Below are positions 38,697-47,807 of a DNA stretch of 64,000 nt, in pieces. Each line of letters starts with the position of its first letter. Position 1 is the first letter of the stretch. The stretch is from contig NZ_KE007347.1 of the NCBI RefSeq assembly GCF_000400715.1, forward strand, positions 1,344,189-1,408,188. The letters run 5' to 3'. Made by a program: the position numbers and the translations under genes. The notes beneath the pieces were generated by a model that had not been told where the DNA came from, did not search any database, and worked only from the letters and a program-made list of their open reading frames with translations. Source of the DNA: Acinetobacter genomosp. 15BJ (GTDB lineage: Bacteria > Pseudomonadota > Gammaproteobacteria > Pseudomonadales > Moraxellaceae).

Positions 38697-40076
38697 TTAT
38701 GCCGCCAATAAGGCTTTTGCTGCAGCACGATGCTTCGCTTTCAGTTCTTCTAAATCTAATCCTTGAATCTCGCCATGTTTAACTTGCCACTGACCTGCAA
38801 CCATCACATGTTCTGCTTTATCTGCCCCACACAAGAGTAAGGCTGCAATCGGGTCATGACTGCCTGAAAATTTCAACTCATCGAGCTTATAACAGGCTAA
38901 ATCGGCTTGATAATCAGGTGCAAATTGTCCTAAATGCTGTCCACGGCCTAATAACTGCGCCGAACCGTGGGTTCCCCAATGCAAGGCCAACTCAGGAGTA
39001 ATCCTTTCAGCACCGTATTTTAAACGTTGTAAATACATGGCCTGACGAACTTCCAAAATTAAATTTGAAGCATCTCCAGAGGCAGAACCATCAACGCCCA
39101 TACCCACCTTGGCACCTGCCTGCATTAAATCGAGGGTTGGGCAAATCCCTGAAGCGAGGCGCATATTGGAATGTGGACAATGACAAATTCCTACTCCAGC
39201 CTGCCCTAAACGCTGAATTTCATCTGCATTAAAATGGATGCCATGTGCCAACCAAGTCCGTTCATTCAACCAACCCACGTGTTCTAAATAATCCACCGTA
39301 CGCATGCCAAACTTTTCCAGACAGAAGCTTTCCTCATCCAAGGTTTCCGCAAGGTGTGTATGCAATCTGACATCGAGTGTTTGGGCAAGTTGCGCGCTTT
39401 CTCGCATAATCTCCTGTGTGACCGAAAAGGGAGAGCATGGAGCCAAGGCAATATTGACCATGCCGTTATCTCCGCGTTGATGATAGGTCTGCACCAAGCG
39501 CTCACTGTCCTTTAAAATGACCTCCATACTTTGCACGGTATGCTGTGGTGGTAAACCACCCTGTTCTTGTCCGAGACTCATCGAACCGCGGGTTAACATC
39601 ACCCGCATTCCCAATTGCTGCGCGGCATTGACTTGAATATCAATCGCATCGGTCAATTGTTGCGGAAATAGATAATGATGATCTGCAGCAAAGGTACAGC
39701 CCGATAACAACAACTCGGCCAAAGCCACTTGAGTCGCGACATATAACTGCTCTGAATTTAGTCGTGCCCATACCGGGTACAGATTAACCAACCATGGAAA
39801 TAAAGGTAGATTAACCACAGGTGCCCAAGCCCGAGTCAAGGTTTGATAAAAATGATGGTGGCTATTCACCAACCCAGGAATCACCACCAAGTCTTTGGCA
39901 TTGAATACCTCATCACAGGGCTGACTGGGTTGCTGATCCTTTGCCAAAACCTCAATGATTTTATTATTTTCAATCACCAAGCCATTACTCGCATCGAGTT
40001 GATTCGCGGTATAAATTGCGAGTGGTTGTTTAATCCAAATTCTTGAACGGCTATTTAAGCTGGCCATCATTGTCAT
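38697..40076 (-). CDS. 8-oxoguanine deaminase
   Basis: 459 residues. NSHHHFYQTLTRAWAPVVN closely matches the 8-oxoguanine deaminase (PA0142-like) metal site; TFAADHHYLFP, HTHLAETLDEE, AHCPHSNMRLASGI-like CHCPHSNMRLASGICPTLDL and MGVDGSASGDASNLILE are the other family motifs. It deaminates 8-oxoguanine to urate, which would feed HpxO directly. It is 11 bases downstream of the porin gene in the same direction. Confidence 0.9.
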   Translation of the reverse strand: MTMMASLNSRSRIWIKQPLAIYTANQLDASNGLVIENNKIIEVLAKDQQPSQPCDEVFNAKDLVVIPGLVNSHHHFYQTLTRAWAPVVNLPLFPWLVNLYPVWARLNSEQLYVATQVALAELLLSGCTFAADHHYLFPQQLTDAIDIQVNAAQQLGMRVMLTRGSMSLGQEQGGLPPQHTVQSMEVILKDSERLVQTYHQRGDNGMVNIALAPCSPFSVTQEIMRESAQLAQTLDVRLHTHLAETLDEESFCLEKFGMRTVDYLEHVGWLNERTWLAHGIHFNADEIQRLGQAGVGICHCPHSNMRLASGICPTLDLMQAGAKVGMGVDGSASGDASNLILEVRQAMYLQRLKYGAERITPELALHWGTHGSAQLLGRGQHLGQFAPDYQADLACYKLDELKFSGSHDPIAALLLCGADKAEHVMVAGQWQVKHGEIQGLDLEELKAKHRAAAKALLAA

Positions 40077-40087
40077 TACCTCATCCT

Positions 40088-41383
40088 TTAAAATTTGTAA
40101 CTCAGTGCAAAACGGTTTTGTAAGAAATTCTTGTCATAGCGCGGAGAAGTCTGAATCCCTGCAAAATTACTGACACTAAAACCTTTCAAAGCACCCGTGA
40201 AGTTATAAATGCCAAACAGCATGTATTCAGATTGATTTCGACTGGCGACATTTTCAGCCTCTTTTAAATCCATAAACGAATAACGTGCTCCAGCAATCAC
40301 TTGATCTGTCAGTTTGCCCTCCAAAGACAGCATCAAGGCATTGCCCGCGCCTAGATCTTGGGTACTGGTAAAAAAAGGTTGTGCAAAAATTTCACCAGAT
40401 GAGGTTTGGCTAGCATAAGGCATAAGCAGCGCACCATTTAGATAACTCTTTTGATCGGGCTTAATATAGTTATAGGCCAGCTTCAAACTGGCAGCTGGTA
40501 AAACCTTAAACGCAGCTTGGACACCCCAAACCTGACTATTGATCTCGCCTGCAAGTGCTTTGCCCTGATCCTTGCCAGACATATATTGCAGTGAAAACTC
40601 AGGGGAATAATTCAATTTTGGAAATGCCAGATCTGCTTGGGTATAAATCAAACGCAGATAGTCATCATAATCCTGATACCACAGTTGGGTTTTTAGAGCC
40701 TTATCATCCGCTAATGCAAAGCGTTTCCCTGCACCAAATGACCAAACCCCATCGGTTTGCAAATTTGAATTTTGACGCGAGCTTTTGGTGAACTCATCTT
40801 CTGCATAACTTTTATATTTATTCACTTTGGTCAAACGCAGGAAATCATTGTTATTCCCGATCTGTACATCTGCAGCTTGATATAAGAACATCAAGACACG
40901 GCGGTCCGCATAATCTCCCATAAAAGGCAAATTGAGACGCTGATTACCGACGGTCACCCGAGCCAAATCATTTTTCCATGTCAAATAGGCTTCTGCTAAA
41001 CCATCACCATCTTCCTTGAGCTCATCGACTTCAGCCTTATTATCTTTCTCATCTAAACGACGCTGAATATCATAACCAACCGCTGCCTGTACCCCATAAA
41101 AAGGCGCTGTTTCATATTTGATATAACCGCCAATCACCGCGGTATCTTGATTTAAATTATTCACAAAATAACCATTATTGAGTGAATAATACGTAGACTT
41201 GACCACACCATGCACGCTACCACAGGCAAATACAGCGGAAATCGATTCAATTGAATTGTCCTGAGGCTGACAATCTTGTTGCAAATTGAATAAAGCATTT
41301 AAGCTGGTATCAGCAGCCCATGCAGGTAGCGTTGTCCCCATAGCCACTACGAAAGCAACCGATGTTAAGCGAATTTTTTGCAT
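40088..41383 (-). CDS. Outer-membrane porin, OprD-like
   Basis: 431 residues. Signal peptide with cleavage after LPAWA (residue about 23); many alternating beta-strand patterns; C-terminal phenylalanine (RFALSYKF), typical of BAM-assembled porins. It contains two cysteines (QQDC, FACG) that may form a disulfide. Because it shares an operon with 8-oxoguanine deaminase inside the urate region, it may admit purines or urate across the outer membrane (inference). Confidence 0.82.
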   Translation of the reverse strand: MQKIRLTSVAFVVAMGTTLPAWAADTSLNALFNLQQDCQPQDNSIESISAVFACGSVHGVVKSTYYSLNNGYFVNNLNQDTAVIGGYIKYETAPFYGVQAAVGYDIQRRLDEKDNKAEVDELKEDGDGLAEAYLTWKNDLARVTVGNQRLNLPFMGDYADRRVLMFLYQAADVQIGNNNDFLRLTKVNKYKSYAEDEFTKSSRQNSNLQTDGVWSFGAGKRFALADDKALKTQLWYQDYDDYLRLIYTQADLAFPKLNYSPEFSLQYMSGKDQGKALAGEINSQVWGVQAAFKVLPAASLKLAYNYIKPDQKSYLNGALLMPYASQTSSGEIFAQPFFTSTQDLGAGNALMLSLEGKLTDQVIAGARYSFMDLKEAENVASRNQSEYMLFGIYNFTGALKGFSVSNFAGIQTSPRYDKNFLQNRFALSYKF

Positions 41384-41543
41384 AGATATCCCCTAGATCT
41401 TTGATCTAAAAATTGATTTAAAACCTTTAAAACTGACCTTCTGATGCCTTAAAAATCGTGCTTTGCACTTTTTAAAGCCAAAACGCCCCCAGACCTATTC
41501 AAAATTAAATAAGCGACTTTTAACGATGTGCAGGTAAAAAGCA

Positions 41544-41574
41544 GGATTCAGTTTGAATATTCAAGTCTGAATCC
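41544..41574 (-). terminator. Terminator after the urate/xanthine permease gene
   Basis: Stem GGATTCAG (41544-41551) / CTGAATCC (41567-41574), with T-rich sequence on the minus strand (complement of 41536-41540), eight bases beyond the permease stop. Confidence 0.55.
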
Positions 41575-41581
41575 GTGATGA

Positions 41582-42949
41582 TCAATGCCCTGAATTTAAG
41601 GGCAAGCTTGCCACTTCAACTGATTTTTTAGTGAATGGAAGATGATTGAAAATGATGTTGAGTAAAATTGCGGTAATACAGGTCGAACTGATCCCAGAGT
41701 GTAATAACATCTGCACAGAAACAGGGAATTGCGCATAAAACTCATGATTTACAATCGGAATCATGCCGATCGCCAATGAGGTTGCGACAATAATCAGGTT
41801 CTTATGCTCGTTATAATCCACTTTCGCTAAAGTGCGAATTCCACTGGCTGCGACTGTTCCAAACAGGACAATCCCCGCTCCGCCTAATACCGGCATCGGA
41901 ATGGATGCGACTAAACGCCCCACAATCGGCAGCAAACCTAAAACAATCAGAATTCCGCCTGCTGTTGCCACCACGAATCGGCTTTTAATTCCAGTAATCG
42001 CCACCAGTCCAACATTTTGTGCAAATGCCGTTTGCATAAATGAGCCGAAGATCGGTGAGATTGCACTCGATAGCATATCGGCACGTAAACCATCCCCAAT
42101 ACGTTTGGAATCGACTTTGCTGCCCACGATTTCACCAATCGCAATAATATCTGCGGTGGTTTCCGTCATCACCACCAATGTCACAATCACCATGGAAAGA
42201 ATGGCAGAAAACTCAAAGACAGGAGAACCGAAGTGGAAAAAGCTCGGCAAAGCAAAAATAGAACCTGAACCGACATTGGAAAAATCAGTGAATCCTGCAA
42301 AATAAGCCAGTACGGTTCCCAACACAATGGCAATCAAAATCGCAAGCCGACGCAAGATTTGACTGCGTAACATACTAAAAATAATCACAATCGCTAAGGT
42401 CATTAATGCCAAACCAACATTGGCTGGATCACCCCAGTTTTCAGCTTTTGGATTGCCGCCCATAATCCAGCGGATTGCTACAGGCGTCAGCGAAATACCG
42501 ATCATGGTAATTACACAACCAGTCACCACGGGTGGAAAGAAGCGGATAATTTTTGCGAAAAATGGCGTAAGCAACAGACCAATAATCGACGCTACAATCA
42601 CAGCACCAAACGCCGATGCCAAACCACCACCTGTGGTTACAATAGCGAGAATGGTGGCGACACCTGCGAAAGAGACGCCCTGAACAATCGGCAATTTTGC
42701 GCCGAAATGCTTGAAACCAACAGTTTGCAAAACGGTGGCAATTCCCCCAACAAATAATGCAGCCGCCACCAATAGTCCAATTTCAGAGGCTTGCAAGCCC
42801 GCCGCAGCGCCAATAATTAACGGCGGTGCAATGATGCCGCCATACATGGTCAAGACATGTTGCAAACCATAAATGAGGTTTTTGTTCATGCCTAAATATT
42901 GATGTTCTGCTGATCCGTGAGCCTCACGGTCTAGGTTGTCTTGCTGCAT
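41582..42949 (-). CDS. uacT: Urate/xanthine permease, nucleobase:cation symporter-2 family
   Basis: 455 residues with about 14 transmembrane segments. The NCS2 motif region is QNVGLVAITGIKSRFVVATAG, and VMTETTADIIAIGEIVGSKVD is the conserved TM8 substrate-binding segment. The start MQQDNLDREAHGSAEHQYLG is followed by LQHVLTMYGGIIAPPLI, as in YgfU/UacT-type carriers. It lies downstream of uraD-uraH in the same direction (50 bases), so urate is the most likely substrate, xanthine the alternative. Confidence 0.9.
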   Translation of the reverse strand: MQQDNLDREAHGSAEHQYLGMNKNLIYGLQHVLTMYGGIIAPPLIIGAAAGLQASEIGLLVAAALFVGGIATVLQTVGFKHFGAKLPIVQGVSFAGVATILAIVTTGGGLASAFGAVIVASIIGLLLTPFFAKIIRFFPPVVTGCVITMIGISLTPVAIRWIMGGNPKAENWGDPANVGLALMTLAIVIIFSMLRSQILRRLAILIAIVLGTVLAYFAGFTDFSNVGSGSIFALPSFFHFGSPVFEFSAILSMVIVTLVVMTETTADIIAIGEIVGSKVDSKRIGDGLRADMLSSAISPIFGSFMQTAFAQNVGLVAITGIKSRFVVATAGGILIVLGLLPIVGRLVASIPMPVLGGAGIVLFGTVAASGIRTLAKVDYNEHKNLIIVATSLAIGMIPIVNHEFYAQFPVSVQMLLHSGISSTCITAILLNIIFNHLPFTKKSVEVASLPLNSGH

Positions 42950-42999
42950 GGGTTAATTCCTCAAATTAAATTCATAATGTCCACATTGCTTGAGTTGGT

Positions 43000-43335
43000 T
43001 TAGCTGCCACGATAGGTTGAATATGAAAACGGACTGATTAATAACGGCACGTGATAGTGCTGTTGAATATCAGTGACTTTAAAATCAATACATACGCGTG
43101 GATAAAAACTTTCGGTATTTAAAGCTTGAAAATAATCGGCAACTTCAAAAATTAATTGGTAATTGCTCTGCACAAATACATCGAAGTTGAATGTTTTAAT
43201 ACGACCATCTGCATCGGTAACTTGTTGATCCAATAACATGTAATCCTGATCCACTTGTTGCAGTAACTTCACCAGAACCTTTGATGCAGGCTGGCCCAGT
43301 GATGCATTTAAAATATGTGTGCTGACACCCGCCAT
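43000..43335 (-). CDS. uraH: 5-Hydroxyisourate hydrolase
   Basis: 111 residues of the transthyretin-like family. It starts with STHILNASLGQPA (catalytic His) and ends in the diagnostic C-terminal tetrapeptide YRGS. It hydrolyses 5-hydroxyisourate to OHCU. Its first base overlaps the last base of uraD, so the two are translationally coupled. Confidence 0.96.
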   Translation of the reverse strand: MAGVSTHILNASLGQPASKVLVKLLQQVDQDYMLLDQQVTDADGRIKTFNFDVFVQSNYQLIFEVADYFQALNTESFYPRVCIDFKVTDIQQHYHVPLLISPFSYSTYRGS

Positions 43336-43835
43336 TATTGAATCTCCTGATTTAAACGAAGCAGTGCGATTTCCCCTAATTGCTGCTTCACTTCGGCCTG
43401 CTCTTGTTCTGCTGTGTTTTTGAGTCGGCGTTGCAGTTCGGACAGTATCTGCTGTCCTGAACGCCCTGCCGCACGGATCAGATAGATATACCCAAATTTG
43501 TGCTCATAATCTAAATTGCCCTGATAAAGTGCCAGTTGCAGGACTGCATCGGTTTGGATCTGCCCTTGTTCTTGCTGTGAAAACTGTTGTTCTTTTTCAG
43601 ACAACACCGCTGCCGCTTTTTTCTCACCAATCCGTGGATGTTGCTCCAAGGCCGCAGAAATTTCAGGCCATTGCCAGGTTTGCGCTTGTGCCAGCGCAGT
43701 TTGATAAAGCTGTTCTTTCGAGCTGTAAGGACGTTGCTGTAGCAGTTCAGAAATCCAAGTGGGAATGTGCGCACAGCTTTGCAAAACCCGTTGGGCTTCA
43801 CCTGAATCTAGCTGATTGAATGTTTCGAGTTGCAT
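43335..43835 (-). CDS. uraD: OHCU decarboxylase
   Basis: 166 residues. The family signatures are EHPRIG-like QHPRIGEKKA (catalytic His), SEKEQQFS and KFGYIYLIRAAGRSGQQIL. It decarboxylates 2-oxo-4-hydroxy-4-carboxy-5-ureidoimidazoline stereospecifically to S-allantoin, the substrate of PuuE. It is the first gene of uraD-uraH-uacT, with an operator-like palindrome 29 bases upstream. Confidence 0.95.
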   Translation of the reverse strand: MQLETFNQLDSGEAQRVLQSCAHIPTWISELLQQRPYSSKEQLYQTALAQAQTWQWPEISAALEQHPRIGEKKAAAVLSEKEQQFSQQEQGQIQTDAVLQLALYQGNLDYEHKFGYIYLIRAAGRSGQQILSELQRRLKNTAEQEQAEVKQQLGEIALLRLNQEIQ

Positions 43836-44181
43836 TGCTGCTCCAATTTAACGCATTGTCTGACTGGTCAGACCAGATATCATAAATGAAGCAATGAATA
43901 TGCCAACTCTACTTACCCACACGCAATATCGACTTTCTGACTGTGATGTACGAATGATTTAAACTAGAAAATACAGCATCTAATTATTTATTTTTATTTT
44001 AAATAATATTTAAAAATAGAACCCTATATTTATATTAAAACTATTTGACTATCAAAATATCCTCTGCTAGCTTTTTATATGCTCAAACGATCTTATATAT
44101 TTAGAGCACTTACATAATAATTTAAGATCAAATAAAAACCAAAAATCATGATTTATTTTAACAATCAAAAGAGAAAATAAT
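43836..44181. other. 346-base divergent intergenic region between uraD and the amidase gene
   Basis: It holds the operator-like palindrome at 43864-43876 next to uraD. The rest is very A+T-rich and carries the promoter of the plus-strand amidase; AAGAGAAAA precedes ATG 44182. I see no further gene. Confidence 0.5.
43864..43876. promoter_or_regulatory. Operator-like palindrome upstream of uraD-uraH-uacT
   Basis: CTGGTCAGACCAG: perfect arms CTGGT/ACCAG around CAG. It is the best copy of the motif shared with the sites before alc/gntR and hpxO. Confidence 0.65.
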
Positions 44182-45306
44182 ATGTGTACCGAGTTTATTT
44201 TACCTCAAGCAACAGGCTATCGTATTTCTGGGCGTACTATGGATTTTGCAGCCACATTTACTTGGCAACTGGCAGCAATCCCATTGGCAACGCCCTTAAA
44301 GGCAATTGATACCTTAAGTTCGAATACACCTGCTTATCACTGGAATGCAAAATATGGTTTTATGGGGATCGGGATTAAGCTCCCTTTAAATCTGTTTGAT
44401 ACCAAATTATGTGATGCCATGAATACAGAAGGATTTTCGGCAGCTGCACTATGGTTACCACCTTCCCGTTATCCTAAAAAAGCCGATGCGCCACCAAATG
44501 CCAAACTCATTTCAGCTTTGGATATTTGTGGCTGGGCTGCGTCTAACTACAATTCAGTTGAAACCTTAAAAAAGGATTTATACGCCATTCAGCAAGGACA
44601 GCCCACTTCTCTGGGGGAAGTTTTATATTTTTGGGATCCGCTACAATTTTCTGAGCACAGCGAGTTTAATCACACGGATGAACTCAAAAACTTAATCCCA
44701 ATTCATTTCCAATTTCACGATAAAACGGGGGCAAGTCTGGTACTTGAGTTTCGTGATGGGCAATTGTCGATTACGGACAACACCGATATTGGTGTCATGA
44801 CCAATACGCCATTTATTGAATGGCATCGTACCAACTTAGAAAATTATCTAGGGGTCACCAATGTTGAAACTGACAATCAAACCATCATTGGCTTAAATGT
44901 AAGTAAAGCTGGTAATGGTGGTGGTTCGATTGGGCTTTCTTCTTCCGCATTGCCTTCTGATCGATTCCTGCGTACAGCATTCACCCTGAATTATTCAATT
45001 CCTTGGTTAAACCAAACTCAACGCCCAAGTAACACTGCTGCGATTGCACATGTGATGAATGTGATTAAAGGCATTTATGTCACTCGCGAACAATGTATTG
45101 ATGAAAATGGCAATATCAAAGGTGACTATACTCAATGGGAAATCGTTCGTGATCACAGCAATCAGGTTTTCTATATCGCAACAACCGCAAGCTTGGGTTT
45201 CTGGCAAGTTAACTTCTCGGATTATCAACTGGGGCAAAATGCTCAACCACAATTTGCCGTGATTTCTGATGCTGTACAGATGCCTGTTTTAACTGCAGCA
45301 ACTTAA
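44182..45306 (+). CDS. Linear-amide C-N hydrolase (choloylglycine hydrolase/penicillin V acylase family)
   Basis: 374 residues. Cys2 (MCTEFILP) becomes the N-terminal nucleophile after Met removal; SGRTMDF holds the Arg/Asp pair of Ntn hydrolases; TNTPFIEWHRTNLENY holds the conserved Asn/Arg region. There is no signal peptide, so it is cytoplasmic. Members cleave conjugated bile acids, penicillin V or acyl-homoserine lactones; in an Acinetobacter setting, a role in N-acyl amide breakdown or quorum quenching is possible but only inferred. It is a single-gene unit ending in the hairpin at 45321-45349. Confidence 0.85.
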   Translation: MCTEFILPQATGYRISGRTMDFAATFTWQLAAIPLATPLKAIDTLSSNTPAYHWNAKYGFMGIGIKLPLNLFDTKLCDAMNTEGFSAAALWLPPSRYPKKADAPPNAKLISALDICGWAASNYNSVETLKKDLYAIQQGQPTSLGEVLYFWDPLQFSEHSEFNHTDELKNLIPIHFQFHDKTGASLVLEFRDGQLSITDNTDIGVMTNTPFIEWHRTNLENYLGVTNVETDNQTIIGLNVSKAGNGGGSIGLSSSALPSDRFLRTAFTLNYSIPWLNQTQRPSNTAAIAHVMNVIKGIYVTREQCIDENGNIKGDYTQWEIVRDHSNQVFYIATTASLGFWQVNFSDYQLGQNAQPQFAVISDAVQMPVLTAAT

Positions 45307-45320
45307 AACTAAATCAATGA

Positions 45321-45349
45321 AAAACGGCAATCTCAGTGATTGCCGTTTT
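45321..45349. terminator. Bidirectional terminator between the amidase gene and quiA
   Basis: Perfect 12-bp stem AAAACGGCAATC (45321-45332) / GATTGCCGTTTT (45338-45349) with a 5-base loop; T-runs arise on both strands. It ends the plus-strand amidase transcript and the minus-strand pca-qui transcript. Confidence 0.85.
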
Positions 45350-45367
45350 GTTTATTTCAATTGCAGT

Positions 45368-47791
45368 TTAATTCAAACGATATGCAATCACATAGTCACC
45401 ATGATCAGGCGACTGACGTGCACCGCCCGCAGTAATCAGCACATACTGTTTACCGTTTTTCGGAGATACATAGCTGATTGGTGTGCCTTGACTCCCTACA
45501 GGTAAACGCGCTTTCCATAACTCTTTGCCCGAGGATGAATCCAATGCACGCAAGTAATAATCCTGAGTTGCAGCAAAGAAGACCACCCCACCTTGAGTTG
45601 CCATTGGTCCACCGATGGTTGGCATTCCAATCGGTGCTTTAAGCCCCATTTTGATGCCCATAGGACCAGTATCTTGCACAGTTCCCATTGGAACCTGCCA
45701 TGCAATTTGACGGGTTTTCATATCAATTGCGGTCATGGTGCCATAAGGTGGTTTTTGGCATGGGATATTCAACTTCGACCAGAAGCGATCTTTGTTGACT
45801 TTATAAGGTGTGCCTTTCATCGGCACTGCGCCCATACCTGTATTGACTTTCTCTCCGCCATTGGCTTGAACAGCCAAGTCTTCAGGGGTCTGTTCAATCA
45901 ACTGAATCCACAGTCCTAAACGCATGTCATTGACGAACATATATTGATGACTTGGATCAAAGGCAATGCTACCCCAGTTCATGCCGCCTAAAGAACCCGG
46001 AAAACTTAAAGATTTATCTTTGCCAGGTGCAGTAAATAAACCTTCATAACGCATCGATTTAAAGTTAATTCGGCACATCAACTGGTCAAATGGCGTTGCG
46101 CCCCACATATCCGATTCAGTTAAGGTTTGATTGCCAATCTGCGGCATTTCCACCGAACGAGGTTGAGTTGGACTGTATTGCTCACCTTTGATATCGGCAG
46201 GTTTGACCGGCTGTTCAATCACTTTAGTCAGTGGTTGGCCAGTTACACGATCCAACACAAAGAACTGGCCTGATTTAGTGCCAATCACCACAGCAGGTTG
46301 ATTGCTGCCATCTTGCATTGGGAAATCCACCAAGCTTGGTTGCATTGGCAAATCAAAATCCCAAAGGTCATTATGAACCGTTTGATAGACCCACTTTTCC
46401 TTGCCTGTGGTTGCATCCAAAGCCAGAACAGAAGAGTTATATTTATGATCTAAGGGTTGACGATTACCGCCCCAGACATCCACAGATGAACTACCCATTG
46501 GCAAAAATACTGTGTTCATTTGCGGATCATAAGACATGGCTGCCCAAGAATTGGCAGAACTGCGCTTATAGGTTTCACCTTCTTTTAACACATGGTTTGG
46601 ATCTGGATTACGTGGATCAAAGGCCCAACGTAATTCACCTGTAATGACATCGTATGCACGAATCACCCCACCCGGCATATCGGCAGCAAAGTTATCAGCA
46701 ATACGACTTCCCACTACAATCACTGTCCCCGCAATAGTTGGCGCAGAAGTCACCTCAAAACGTGGTGCAGTGGTTCCCTCACCTAAACCTTTGAGTAGGT
46801 CAACCGTGCCATTTACCCCAAAGTCTGTACAACGTTCACCTGTATCTGCATTAACGGCAATTAAGCGACCATCTGGTGTATTGGTATAAACACGGCGCAG
46901 ACATGAGCTATTGTTAGCGACAGCTTGAACAGGTGTCGCACCTGCTAAGGTTGGCTGCACCAAGGCTTGGGTAGAATCAAAATAAGCAACCCCTCGGCAA
47001 CGCTCCCAAGCATCCGACTTGGAGTTGACTTCGGCTTTCCAAAGTTGTTTACCAGAGTCCGCTTCCAACGCAAAAATGTTGTTATGCGGGGTACACAGGA
47101 AAATCTTATTGCCCACTTGTAGCGGCGTCATTTGATCTTCTGCACCATTTCCCGAACCTGTGGTGAAATCACCCGTACGGAAACGCCAAACCTCTTTTAA
47201 TTGATGCACATTATCCCGTGTGATCTGATCCAGCGCCGCAAAACGACTTCCGCCTGCATCCTGACCATAATGCTGCCAGTTGGTCTGCTTCATATCGGTT
47301 TTTACAGGAATTAAAGGCAAGGCCTGCCCAGATGCGGCAACCGTTGGGTGTGGCTGGAACATCTGATAAAAACCGATTACCATGCCGATAGCCGTCAATA
47401 TTCCCAAACCATAAGCAGGTAGATCAGTACTCGGTTGAAATTGATAACGACGGATGGCAGGTAAAGTAAACATCAGTGCAGCAAATAAACCTGCTGGGAA
47501 CATCAGTCTTGAAAATAAAGGCCAGAACTCCCAACCTGCATCAATCAATGACCAGATGATTGTTCCTATAAAAACCAGACTGAATAACCAGACACCCAAT
47601 GCTTTTTTCTTAAAAATAAAAATAGCAGCAAGCAGTGTAAATACACCCGAAATCACGAAATACCATGATCCGCCTAAGGTTGCCAGCTTTACGCCACCGA
47701 TGGTAAAAAACAGCCCTGTCAGCAACAAAACTAAGGCCAAAATAAAGCACCATATTTTGAGTATGGTCTGTGAGCTTGAAGATTCAGACAT
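45368..47791 (-). CDS. quiA: PQQ-dependent quinate/shikimate dehydrogenase
   Basis: 807 residues. The first 150 contain about five membrane helices (LVLLLTGLFFTIGGVKLATL and others); the rest is the periplasmic eight-bladed PQQ beta-propeller (NWQHYGQDAGGSRFAALDQIT, LWRFRTG-like EVWRFRTGDFTTG, GGMNWGSIAFDP). Membrane-bound glucose-dehydrogenase-type architecture. It oxidises quinate to dehydroquinate and shikimate to dehydroshikimate, passing electrons to ubiquinone. It is the last gene of the pca-qui cluster. Confidence 0.95.
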   Translation of the reverse strand: MSESSSSQTILKIWCFILALVLLLTGLFFTIGGVKLATLGGSWYFVISGVFTLLAAIFIFKKKALGVWLFSLVFIGTIIWSLIDAGWEFWPLFSRLMFPAGLFAALMFTLPAIRRYQFQPSTDLPAYGLGILTAIGMVIGFYQMFQPHPTVAASGQALPLIPVKTDMKQTNWQHYGQDAGGSRFAALDQITRDNVHQLKEVWRFRTGDFTTGSGNGAEDQMTPLQVGNKIFLCTPHNNIFALEADSGKQLWKAEVNSKSDAWERCRGVAYFDSTQALVQPTLAGATPVQAVANNSSCLRRVYTNTPDGRLIAVNADTGERCTDFGVNGTVDLLKGLGEGTTAPRFEVTSAPTIAGTVIVVGSRIADNFAADMPGGVIRAYDVITGELRWAFDPRNPDPNHVLKEGETYKRSSANSWAAMSYDPQMNTVFLPMGSSSVDVWGGNRQPLDHKYNSSVLALDATTGKEKWVYQTVHNDLWDFDLPMQPSLVDFPMQDGSNQPAVVIGTKSGQFFVLDRVTGQPLTKVIEQPVKPADIKGEQYSPTQPRSVEMPQIGNQTLTESDMWGATPFDQLMCRINFKSMRYEGLFTAPGKDKSLSFPGSLGGMNWGSIAFDPSHQYMFVNDMRLGLWIQLIEQTPEDLAVQANGGEKVNTGMGAVPMKGTPYKVNKDRFWSKLNIPCQKPPYGTMTAIDMKTRQIAWQVPMGTVQDTGPMGIKMGLKAPIGMPTIGGPMATQGGVVFFAATQDYYLRALDSSSGKELWKARLPVGSQGTPISYVSPKNGKQYVLITAGGARQSPDHGDYVIAYRLN

Positions 47792-47807
47792 CTGTCATAC
47801 TCCTGTA

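Noticed and set aside
41832-42305. Plus-strand frame of 157 codons opposite the urate/xanthine permease gene
   Set aside because: It mirrors the permease codons, has Pro/Ile/Thr-rich low-complexity composition and no ribosome binding site; a shadow of the real gene.
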